NCBI RefSeq assembly: GCF_947259345.1 | Contig: NZ_CAMYLS010000024.1 | Location: 1 to 64,000, forward strand | Length of the DNA stretch: 64,000 nucleotides | From: an uncultured Maricaulis sp. | Lineage (GTDB): Bacteria > Pseudomonadota > Alphaproteobacteria > Caulobacterales > Maricaulaceae | Direction of reading: 5' to 3' | The notes under the pieces: generated by a model | Database searches by the model: none | The model's input: only the letters and a program-made list of their open reading frames with translations | What the model was told of the DNA's origin: nothing | Shown here: one piece after another, positions 35,426 through 42,686 of the stretch | How the letters are laid out: each line of letters opens with the position of its first letter | Position numbering within the stretch: position 1 is the stretch's first letter | Translations under genes and position numbers: made by a program

Positions 35426-35991
35426 TCCTCCCCCTCTTCACGGCGGCGCGCGCCGGTCCCGAAGCCCAGCAGCAGCATCACGCCGAGCGCGGCGGAGAAG
35501 ACCACCACAACCTCGCCCAGCGTATCAAAGCCGCGATAGCTGGACAGCACCGCGGTGACGACATTCGGGATCGAGATGTCGTGCGGCACCTGTTCGAGAT
35601 AGTCGCGTCCGACATAGGCATTGGCCGGGCTCTCCGGATCGCCATAGACGGGCATGTCCGGAATGGCGAAGAAGAGCGCCGCACCGGCCGCGGCGACCAC
35701 GCCGAAAGCGGCCCAGTGACGCCCGGCCCCGGCCGGCTCGCTCTCGCGGGCGGTGAGCAGCATGGCGCCCAGCATAAGCACAGTGGAAATACCGGCGCCC
35801 ACCGCGGCTTCGGTGAAGGCCACATCGACCGCGTCCAGTGACACGAACCAGGCGGCGCAGAGCAGGGAATAAACCCCGGTCAGCATCACCACGGCGAAGA
35901 GATTGCGCAGGCGGACAATGGCGAAGCCAACCGCGAGCAGCATCGCGATCAGCAGATAGTCCAGGTACTGCGTCAGATCGGCATGGTTCAT
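35422..35991 (-). CDS. MbhD/MbhE-like (DUF4040) subunit, equivalent to MrpA C-terminus
   Basis: The 189-residue protein has about five to six helices. The segment LRNLFAVVMLTGVYSLLCAA followed by DVAFTEAAVGAGISTVLMLG is the DUF4040/MbhD signature. The C-terminal IPNVVTAVLSSYRGFDTLGE is the MbhE-like part. In Bacillus-type Mrp these are the C-terminal domains of the large MrpA subunit; here they form a separate gene, as in archaeal Mrp and Mbh systems. It overlaps the genes on both sides by 4 nt. Confidence 0.85.
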   Translation of the reverse strand: MNHADLTQYLDYLLIAMLLAVGFAIVRLRNLFAVVMLTGVYSLLCAAWFVSLDAVDVAFTEAAVGAGISTVLMLGAMLLTARESEPAGAGRHWAAFGVVAAAGAALFFAIPDMPVYGDPESPANAYVGRDYLEQVPHDISIPNVVTAVLSSYRGFDTLGEVVVVFSAALGVMLLLGFGTGARRREEGED

Positions 35992-36359
35992 TTTTGCCCC
36001 TCCGACGAACCGGCATCGGCCGGGTGTTTCGGCTTGAAGTGCGACAGGTCCGGCTTCTGGCCGGCGCGGTGCGCGGCATTGGCGATGGCATGGGTCGCGG
36101 TCGGGCTGGTCAGGAAGAGCAGAAGGCCGACCAGGGCCAGCTTGGCCGCGGTCTGCCAGTCACCGGCCTGGGCGATCAGGCCCAGAATGATCAGCTCGGC
36201 ACCGAGCGTGTCGGTCACGCCGGCCGCATGCATGCGGGTGTAGAAATCGGGCAGACGCATGACACCTGTGGCGCCGGCGATCACGAAGACCAGGCCGACG
36301 GCCATGGCCCCGATCGAAAAAGCGTCGCGCGCATACTGGAAGATCTCGGCAGCGCTCAT
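35988..36359 (-). CDS. mrpG: Mrp antiporter subunit G
   Basis: The 123-residue protein has three helices and the family motif VMRLPDFYTRMHAAGVTDTL near residues 33-52, with LGAELIILGL after it. It shares a 4-nt overlap with mrpF upstream and with the DUF4040 gene downstream. The C-terminal ~25 residues are polar and probably cytoplasmic. Confidence 0.92.
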   Translation of the reverse strand: MSAAEIFQYARDAFSIGAMAVGLVFVIAGATGVMRLPDFYTRMHAAGVTDTLGAELIILGLIAQAGDWQTAAKLALVGLLLFLTSPTATHAIANAAHRAGQKPDLSHFKPKHPADAGSSEGQK

Positions 36360-36673
36360 TTCTCATACTCCCCGTCCAGGGCCTTGCGCAGGGACATCTG
36401 GGCCAGGGCGATTTCCAGCGAGCGGTAGCGGAAGAATTTCAGGATCGCGATGGTGGCGACGAAATTGATCAAGGCATAGAGAAGCGCGATATCGATGGCA
36501 TCCTGGCGCCCGACCAGGGCGGAAAAGACCAGCAGGAAGAGCACCGTCTTGGTGCCGAAGGAATTGGCCGCGAGCACCCGGTCATAGAGGGTCGGCCCGG
36601 CGAACAGGCGCGCCAGCATGATGGCCATCGCCACGGCCATGCCGATCGCGACCAGGAAAGTCAGGAAGGTCAT
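36356..36673 (-). CDS. mrpF: Mrp antiporter subunit F
   Basis: The 105-residue protein has three helices. The stretch RLFAGPTLYDRVLAANSFGT is the MrpF/MnhF signature. The third helix (DIALLYALINFVATIAILKF) follows a short loop. Its ATG overlaps the mrpE stop by one base. Confidence 0.92.
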   Translation of the reverse strand: MTFLTFLVAIGMAVAMAIMLARLFAGPTLYDRVLAANSFGTKTVLFLLVFSALVGRQDAIDIALLYALINFVATIAILKFFRYRSLEIALAQMSLRKALDGEYEK

Positions 36674-37179
36674 CAGCGGTCTCCCGTCTTCTTGCCGTCA
36701 GAGGCGGTGTCGGACCGCGCCCCCATTTCCGCGAAACCGGCCGGGTCGGTGAAGGAATTGTCCAGGGCGTGGACGAGGAAGCCGTCATCCTCGACATCCA
36801 CGGTCACCGTGCCCGGCGTCAGCGTGATCGAATTGGCGAAGACACACAGGCCCAGCTCCGAGCGCTGTTCAGCGGCCACGCGCACCAGCCGCGGTTCGAC
36901 TTCTATTTCCGGCTTCATGATCAGGCGCAGCACGGCCAGATTCGACTTGACGATCTCGCCACCCAGCCAGCCCCAATAGGCGAAGAGCGGAATCGCCGGC
37001 CCGACCGGAACGGTCTGCCGGTCGACAATGCGCATGCGGTAGGTCAGGACCACCGTCACGATGATGCTGATAACACCCAGACCCATGACGATCGGGTAGT
37101 CGCCCGACAGGGTGAAGGGTCCGGACAAGGTGAGCCAGAGCGCCACCAGAATGGCGGTCAGGCTGATGCCATAGAACAT
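36673..37179 (-). CDS. mrpE: Mrp antiporter subunit E (first gene of the operon)
   Basis: The 168-residue protein starts behind GGGGAG. Membrane helices lie at residues 5-20, 28-45 and about 63-85 (PLFAYWGWLGGEIVKSNLAV). The cytoplasmic half has the MrpE signature ANSITLTPGTVTVDVEDDGF, followed by LVHALD. It is the first gene of the ten-gene unit E-F-G-B'-B-C-D-D-x-D. The 170-bp gap to the divergent lipid kinase gene should contain the promoters of both. Confidence 0.92.
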   Translation of the reverse strand: MFYGISLTAILVALWLTLSGPFTLSGDYPIVMGLGVISIIVTVVLTYRMRIVDRQTVPVGPAIPLFAYWGWLGGEIVKSNLAVLRLIMKPEIEVEPRLVRVAAEQRSELGLCVFANSITLTPGTVTVDVEDDGFLVHALDNSFTDPAGFAEMGARSDTASDGKKTGDR

Positions 37180-37349
37180 GGAAACTCCCCGCGCGATAAC
37201 GCTTATGCCCGGTAATTAGCTTCTCAGACGAGTCTTGACCAGATAAAGCGACCGGTCAGATGCAGACGCACTCGCAGTAGGGATATTTGTGTTTGGGGGC
37301 CACACTGGACGCCGCGGCTCAATCGCCCCACCTTCAAGGGCAAGCAGAC

Positions 37350-38258
37350 ATGCAGGGGCCGATGCTTCGCCTGGCCATCATCATCAATCCGCGCGGCGGC
37401 ACGCTCGCCCGTGAGGGCGCGCCGCTGCTGGACGCCCTTACGGCGCATGACGCCGTATGTCAGGTGGAGCGATTGGAGGACGATGCGGCGAAAGCCCTGA
37501 CCGCCATCGATATCGACGCGGTGGACGCCCTCGCCATTGCCGGCGGGGACGGAACAATCCGGGCGGTCACGGCCGCTGCGGTCGATGCCCGATGCCCCCT
37601 CCCCCTCCTGCCACTGCCGCTGGGTACCGCCAATCTCCTGCCGCGCGCCCTTTATGGCGACCGCGATGCCAAGGCTCTTCTCGATGAGGTCGACCAGTTC
37701 GAGCGTCATGATCTGGTCGCGGGCGATCTCAACGGACACCTCTTCCTGATCGCCGCCGCCATCGGATTTCCCACCGCCCTGGCCAGGGCCCGAGAGACCC
37801 TGCGCGACGAGGGCCGGCGCCATCCATTGACCAGCGCGCTTCGCAATGCCGTGGCGTCCCTGGGCCAGTCCTTCCGGCCGCGCCTGCATTGCCGTTTCGA
37901 CGGAGAGGAAGTGCCGGGCCGCGCCTCCGGCCTCTATGTCACCCTGGCGACCGACCCGCTACACGAAACCTTCAGCCCGGTCCCGCAGGCCGGCGACACT
38001 GACGAGGCCAAGGGCGACTTCACCGCCGTCCTCACACGCTGGCGTCATATCGGCGATCTCGCCGCGGCACCTGTCGACACACTGACCCGCAACGACAATC
38101 CTGATGCCCGAACCCGCCCGCTCGCCTTCTCGCAAGCGGATATCCGCTCGCGCAAACCGCTCGCCGCCATGATTGATGGCGAACCGATCACCCTGGGCCG
38201 CGAGGCGCAACTGTCGCGCCGGACCGCGCCTGTCACCGTCCTGAAACCGCTCGCATGA
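37350..38258 (+). CDS. Diacylglycerol/sphingosine kinase-type lipid kinase
   Basis: The protein is 302 residues from the ATG at 37350; ATG at 37362 is close by and also plausible, while 37287 adds a non-conserved N-terminus. The DAGK catalytic domain shows LAIIINPRGG at the start, IAGGDGTIRAV (nucleotide-binding GGDGT) and PLPLGTANLLPRAL. The end has a substrate-lobe strand pattern and DGEPI. YegS/DgkB-type enzymes phosphorylate membrane lipids. It overlaps the phosphoesterase gene by 4 nt, so the two are probably an operon. Confidence 0.88.
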   Translation: MQGPMLRLAIIINPRGGTLAREGAPLLDALTAHDAVCQVERLEDDAAKALTAIDIDAVDALAIAGGDGTIRAVTAAAVDARCPLPLLPLPLGTANLLPRALYGDRDAKALLDEVDQFERHDLVAGDLNGHLFLIAAAIGFPTALARARETLRDEGRRHPLTSALRNAVASLGQSFRPRLHCRFDGEEVPGRASGLYVTLATDPLHETFSPVPQAGDTDEAKGDFTAVLTRWRHIGDLAAAPVDTLTRNDNPDARTRPLAFSQADIRSRKPLAAMIDGEPITLGREAQLSRRTAPVTVLKPLA

Positions 38259-39040
38259 CCCGTCTCATCCACATTGCCGATTTGCATTTCGGCGCCGAAG
38301 ATCCCGAGCTGGTGGCCGGTTTCGAACGCGCCTGCGCGGCGCTGGCGCCCGAGCTGATCATCGCCGCCGGTGATTTCACCCAGGCCGCCCGCTGGCGCGA
38401 ATTGCGCGCCGCCGACGCCATGTTCGCCCGAATTGACCGGCCGGTCGTCGGGCGCCCCGGTAATCATGATGTCCCGGTCTACTCTCCGCTGGAGCGGGCC
38501 CTTCGGCCTTGGCGGCGCTATGACCGCACCCTGGGACGGATAATACGCCCGGACTGGTCGAGTGACGCCGTGCAGGTTTCCACGCTTCACACCGCAAGGC
38601 GCGCACAATGGCGGCCGGACTGGTCGCTGGGACGCGCCGCCCGGCGCGATGTCGATCAGGCCCTGTCCTGCTTCAAGCAGGCCGGGTCGCGCGCACGGGT
38701 GCTGGCCTGCCACCATCCCCTCATCGCCCCCGACCCGTCCGATCCGCGCGCCGCCACCCGCAATGGTCCCGAGACCGCCAAACGGCTGTCAGCCGCCTGC
38801 GATCTGGTGCTCACCGGCCATCTGCACGAAACCTTCGTCCTGCCCTCACCCGACACCAAACAGACCTGTTGGTTCATCGGCACCGGCACCACTTTCTCCC
38901 GCCGCACGCGGCAGGAATCTGCCAGCTTCAACCTGATCGAGATCGAGGAGGACGGCTTTCGGCTGACCCGCCAGGAAAGCGATGAAGCGGGCCGGTTTGG
39001 CGCCGGGCGGATCTGGGAGCTTGAGCGGGGGAAGAGGTAG
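38255..39040 (+). CDS. Calcineurin-like metallophosphoesterase
   Basis: The 261-residue protein has all five metal-binding blocks: IADLHFG near the start (D-x-H), AAGDFTQ (GD), GRPGNHD, ACHHPLI and TGHLHETF. No signal peptide is seen, so it is cytoplasmic. It resembles CpdA/Icc-type phosphodiesterases in size and motif spacing, but the substrate cannot be told from sequence. The start overlaps the stop of the lipid kinase gene, suggesting a linked role, perhaps in lipid or nucleotide turnover. Confidence 0.9.
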   Translation: MTRLIHIADLHFGAEDPELVAGFERACAALAPELIIAAGDFTQAARWRELRAADAMFARIDRPVVGRPGNHDVPVYSPLERALRPWRRYDRTLGRIIRPDWSSDAVQVSTLHTARRAQWRPDWSLGRAARRDVDQALSCFKQAGSRARVLACHHPLIAPDPSDPRAATRNGPETAKRLSAACDLVLTGHLHETFVLPSPDTKQTCWFIGTGTTFSRRTRQESASFNLIEIEEDGFRLTRQESDEAGRFGAGRIWELERGKR

Positions 39041-39057
39041 GCGGAGGCCTGGCACCA

Positions 39058-39207
39058 GGTCCTCGCCCTTGATGGGCGAGGTGGATCGACGCGCCAGCGG
39101 CGAGACGGAGTGGGTGATGGGCGGCCGGCATTGGAACGCTGACGCGTCTCACCCCTTCCGACGCGGCGCGATGCGCCGCGCCACCTTCCCCATCAAGGGG
39201 AAGGACC
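39058..39207. repeat. R4 palindromic intergenic repeat
   Basis: This is a 150-bp inverted element. The left end GGTCCTCGCCCTTGATGGGC is mirrored by the right end GCCACCTTCCCCATCAAGGG followed by GAAGGACC. Each end is itself a small hairpin, and an inner hairpin (GGCGCGATGCGCCGC) is present. It fills the convergent gap between the phosphoesterase and the second DUF2336 gene. Only one copy is in this window; elements of this look are common between genes in alphaproteobacteria. Confidence 0.65.
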
Positions 39208-39218
39208 CACCGCCGCCC

Positions 39219-40310
39219 CTATTTCCCGCCCTTGTCTTCCATGGACAGATTCCAGTAGCGCAACACGGTCTGGGCCTTTTCGACCGAGAGACTGTCATAG
39301 ACCTTGCGGGCCTGCTCGACCGGTTCGCTGGTCAGGGGACGGCCAAGGCCGCGCCAGAAATGCTCGAAGCTCGGCCATTTCATGCCCGTCGCCTTGCACA
39401 GGATCGCGATCGGTTCGCCCGCCATATCATCGGCCATCTGCGCCACGAGTCGGCGATCGACATTGGCCAGAGTCGAGATTTCCGAGATGATTTCCGGCAG
39501 GGCGCCATCCATCGACATCGCCTCAAGCGTGCCTTCCAGCGACCCATAGGGGCTCAGCTCGGCCGCCTCGCGATTGCGCTGGCGTCGATCAATATAGCGC
39601 AGGATACGCGTCACCATCGGGTCAGACCATTCCTCCGCCGCGGCCATCGGGAAGATGTCTTCCGAGGCATCGATCAAAATCGTCCGGTCGACCGCGAAGC
39701 GTTCGAGAATCTGGTAGCGATCCATGTGCTCGCAGGCCCAGAACAGGCGGAAAGCCTGGGCTGGCCGCATCTCCTCGCGGCGAATCAGGAGATGCGCCAG
39801 ACCGGTCTCCTCGGCCGCCATGCCGACCAGATGGTCGACCGTGGGCATGGCCAGAAGCGCGGTCTTGTTGCGCAGCAAGCGTTCGATCACCGGAATTTCC
39901 CCGCCGGCCGCCAGCGCGGCAGACACGGTCGCGGACAGGTTCTCGCGCTTGGCCAGGGCGAGACGGTGCTGCAACCTGCCGACGCGGGCCACTTCCATCA
40001 TGTCGAAATCAGACAGAGCCTGGCAGTCTTCCAGGATCGGTTCGGCGACCTCGTAATCATCGCAGGCGAGCGTGCGCAACAGCCTGTGCGGTGCGTCAGA
40101 CAGGGCCGAGAGGCGTTTCGCGCAACGCTTGCGCAGATCGATATCGCTGGCCCGGATCACGTCAAACAGCAAATCGCCGACAATCCAGCGCTCACGCGGG
40201 GTGATGCGGCTGGATGGCAAGCCGACAATATCCGCCAGCCGCTTGGCCAGGATGGCACGGGTGCGCGGCGTGACGGGCTCGCTGAGCTCAAAGGGTTCGG
40301 CATTCGCCAT
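39219..40310 (-). CDS. DUF2336 protein (second of two)
   Basis: The 363-residue protein is helical and soluble. It begins MANAEPFELSEPVTPRTRAI. The segment AKRLSALSDAPHRLLRTLAC followed by DDYEVAEPILEDCQALSDFD is characteristic of DUF2336 N-terminal repeats. ILCKATGMKWPSFEHFWR near the end parallels LICKSAGFDKALFVTLAV in the paralogue at 10237-11319. Function is not established. It precedes the cell's DoxX-like gene on the same strand by 80 nt in the opposite order of transcription, so no operon with it is evident. Confidence 0.8.
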   Translation of the reverse strand: MANAEPFELSEPVTPRTRAILAKRLADIVGLPSSRITPRERWIVGDLLFDVIRASDIDLRKRCAKRLSALSDAPHRLLRTLACDDYEVAEPILEDCQALSDFDMMEVARVGRLQHRLALAKRENLSATVSAALAAGGEIPVIERLLRNKTALLAMPTVDHLVGMAAEETGLAHLLIRREEMRPAQAFRLFWACEHMDRYQILERFAVDRTILIDASEDIFPMAAAEEWSDPMVTRILRYIDRRQRNREAAELSPYGSLEGTLEAMSMDGALPEIISEISTLANVDRRLVAQMADDMAGEPIAILCKATGMKWPSFEHFWRGLGRPLTSEPVEQARKVYDSLSVEKAQTVLRYWNLSMEDKGGK

Positions 40311-40389
40311 GGTAAGGCCTGTCAGATCCGGTCTGACCCACAGGATGAGGCCTGCGCGTTAATGAAAGGTAGGGCGGAAACCTTGCATG

Positions 40390-40821
40390 TCAGGCTTTGC
40401 CGACGACCGGCAGCTTGTCCTTGTCCATCCAGACCAGCACCGCCGAAAGCGTGCCGAAGACCACCGCCATGCCGAACAGCATGGGCGAATAGACATAGCC
40501 ACCGCCCTCGGCGAAGGCGACGGGCGCGTTGATGCCGAGCCAGGGCGAGAAGTGGAAGACAATCGCACCGCCGATCACGCCAAGCGATAGCAGAGCGCCA
40601 AGCCCCTCGAAACGCTTGAGGAATACGCCCACGGCCAGCAGGAGAGCAGCGAGCATTTCCAGTACACCGGTCAGCAAGCGCACCTGCGGCTCGAAGAATT
40701 CCAGGCCCGATTCCGCCGCGATATGGCTGAAGACCGGATTGGCACCACCGAATTTCTGGATCCCCATGAAGATCATGAAGGCGGCGAGGAGCAGGGCGAG
40801 GCCCGGTTTGATGAAAGTCAT
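40390..40821 (-). CDS. DoxX-like membrane protein
   Basis: The protein is 143 residues from the ATG at 40821 (MTFIKPGLALLLAAFMIFMG); the longer frame from 40908 adds a poorly hydrophobic stretch and is not preferred. Four membrane helices follow the DoxX pattern, with MGIQKFGG after helix 1 and LLTGVLEMLAALLLAVGVFL as helix 2. DoxX proteins are small integral membrane proteins, some linked to redox or detoxification, without a general activity. It lies upstream of the second DUF2336 gene on the same strand and may be co-transcribed with it. Confidence 0.75.
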   Translation of the reverse strand: MTFIKPGLALLLAAFMIFMGIQKFGGANPVFSHIAAESGLEFFEPQVRLLTGVLEMLAALLLAVGVFLKRFEGLGALLSLGVIGGAIVFHFSPWLGINAPVAFAEGGGYVYSPMLFGMAVVFGTLSAVLVWMDKDKLPVVGKA

Positions 40822-40949
40822 GATGCGCGACTCATTTCTGGACAGGACAGATTTGCTTACAGCCAACATGTTGCTAGACAAGGCGCAATACAAATCACAC
40901 CGGTTCACAAAGCCGATCCCCTCCCGTCCGCACGAGACCTGATCACACC

Positions 40950-42272
40950 TTGCCCGTTTTTCGTCCCCTCGCCGGCAATCGCAAGCTGCGCATGCCGCCC
41001 TTCGGCGCCTATCTGGTTCTCGTTGCCGGCTGGTTCTTCGGCTTCGGCCTGCAGACCACCCTCTTTCCCGGCGTCATCACCTTCACCCTGCAGGAAAGCC
41101 CGGAGCGGCTGGGTCTGGCCCAGGCGGCGCTGACGGCACCGATGATGCTGCTCCTGCCTTTCGCCGGCGTGCTGGCCGAACGCAAGGACCGGCGCGGTAT
41201 CGTCTTCTATTTCTACATTTTCGCCGGGCTCTCGGCGGGAGCCCTCGGCCTGATGCTGCTGACCGATCATCTGACCTATTGGGTCATGGTGGGCTTTGCG
41301 CTGCTGATCGGCGTGGCGGGCGGTTTCGTGATGCCGGCGCGCGACAGTGCGATCAATCCGGTGGTCCGCATCTCGGCGCGCACCCGCCATGGCGGGATCG
41401 AGTTGCAGCGCGCCGTGGTGATGGCCTCGGCAGTCCAGTTCGGGGCCCAGATCGCCGGCATGGCTGTGGGCTATTTCGCGGCCTATACCGGGCCCGGCGC
41501 CCTTTTTCTGATGCAGGCGGCCGGTCTGTGCATTGGCGGTATTTCGGCCGCCTTCCTGCCGCGCCTGGGCTCCAAGCGCGACACGTCCACCGCCCATCCG
41601 ATGGCCGATCTGGCCGATGGCGTGAAAGCCGTCTTCACCTCCCCCATCCTGATGCCGATGACGCTGATCATGATCGCGCTGGGCGTTCTGGTCGTCGGCG
41701 GCGCCTTCCTGGTCCTGATCCCGCTCATCATCCGCGAAAGCTATGGCGGCGGCTTCCCGGAGATCGCCTCGCTGATGGTCGCCTTCTGGGTCGGCGCGCT
41801 GGTCGCCAATGTCGCCCTGGTGAAATTCGGCCATATCGAGAAACCGGGCCGCGCCCTCATCCTCGCTCAGGCGGTGACGGTCATGGCCACCGGCGCCTTC
41901 TATTTCCATCTGCCCTTCTGGTCGCTCTACCTGCTGGTCTTCGGTTGGGGCCTGGGCGCCGGCGTCGCCATTTCCCTGTCCCGCTCCGTGGTTCAGGAAC
42001 AGGCTCCGCCGGACAAGCTGGCGCGGGTCATGTCGGTTTATCAGCTGGGCCTGTTCGGCGGCATGCCCGCGGGCGCCGTCCTGATGGGGATTGTGGTCGG
42101 ACAGCTCGGCCCCAACCTGTCGGCACTGATTCCAATGATCGGTCTGGGCCTCGTCCTGGTGGTCATCTGCCTGACAACCCCCATATTGTCGGTCAGACGC
42201 GGGTCGGCGCATACGCTTGCCGGCCCGAACCGCAACACCGAGCCGGAGCGCCAGGATGCCGAAACTGAGTGA
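40950..42272 (+). CDS. Major facilitator superfamily transporter
   Basis: The protein has 440 residues from TTG 40950, or 426 from ATG 40992; codon use favours the longer form slightly. Twelve membrane helices are expected. After helix 2 lies LAERKDRRGIVFYFY, the MFS loop 2-3 pattern in a variant form. Helix 4-5 region has GFVMPARDSAINPVVR. This is the DUF/EntS-like "MFS_3" arrangement of exporters, but the substrate is unknown. Its last 17 nt overlap the msrB start. Confidence 0.85.
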   Translation: MPVFRPLAGNRKLRMPPFGAYLVLVAGWFFGFGLQTTLFPGVITFTLQESPERLGLAQAALTAPMMLLLPFAGVLAERKDRRGIVFYFYIFAGLSAGALGLMLLTDHLTYWVMVGFALLIGVAGGFVMPARDSAINPVVRISARTRHGGIELQRAVVMASAVQFGAQIAGMAVGYFAAYTGPGALFLMQAAGLCIGGISAAFLPRLGSKRDTSTAHPMADLADGVKAVFTSPILMPMTLIMIALGVLVVGGAFLVLIPLIIRESYGGGFPEIASLMVAFWVGALVANVALVKFGHIEKPGRALILAQAVTVMATGAFYFHLPFWSLYLLVFGWGLGAGVAISLSRSVVQEQAPPDKLARVMSVYQLGLFGGMPAGAVLMGIVVGQLGPNLSALIPMIGLGLVLVVICLTTPILSVRRGSAHTLAGPNRNTEPERQDAETE

Positions 42273-42663
42273 TGCCGAAATCGAGGCCCTGAAGGCCAAA
42301 CTCGACCCCCACACCTATGCCATCGCCTTCGAGGAAGGCACGGAACGCGCTTTCACCCATCCCTTCAACGCGGAAAAGCGTGACGGCACCTATCACTGCA
42401 AGGTCTGCGAGGTGCCGCTTTTCGCCGCCAGCGCCAAGTATGACAGCGGCTCCGGCTGGCCCTCCTTCTGGGAACCGCTGGCCGGCGACAATGTCGAGAC
42501 CAAGACGGATTACCAACTACGCCTGCCCAGAACCGAGATTCATTGCGCCAATTGCGGCGCCCATCTCGGCCATGTTTTCCCGGACGGTCCGCAGCCGACC
42601 GGCCAGCGCTATTGCACCAATGGCGGTGTGCTGGACTTTAAGCCCGAGCACGGCGAGAACTAA
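42256..42663 (+). CDS. msrB: Peptide-methionine (R)-S-oxide reductase
   Basis: MsrB repairs R-methionine sulfoxide in proteins. The ATG at 42256 gives 135 residues, the normal size; it follows GGAG in the end of the MFS gene. Zinc ligands are C48 and C51 (HCKVC) and C97 and C100 (HCANC). The catalytic cysteine is C120 in QRYCTNGG. SGSGWPSFWEPL and GAHLGHVFPDGP are family signatures. No signal peptide is present. Overlap with the MFS gene and a 23-nt gap to the S9A peptidase suggest one transcript. Confidence 0.95.
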   Translation: MPKLSDAEIEALKAKLDPHTYAIAFEEGTERAFTHPFNAEKRDGTYHCKVCEVPLFAASAKYDSGSGWPSFWEPLAGDNVETKTDYQLRLPRTEIHCANCGAHLGHVFPDGPQPTGQRYCTNGGVLDFKPEHGEN

Positions 42664-42686
42664 GCGACATTCATGAGGGGATACAC

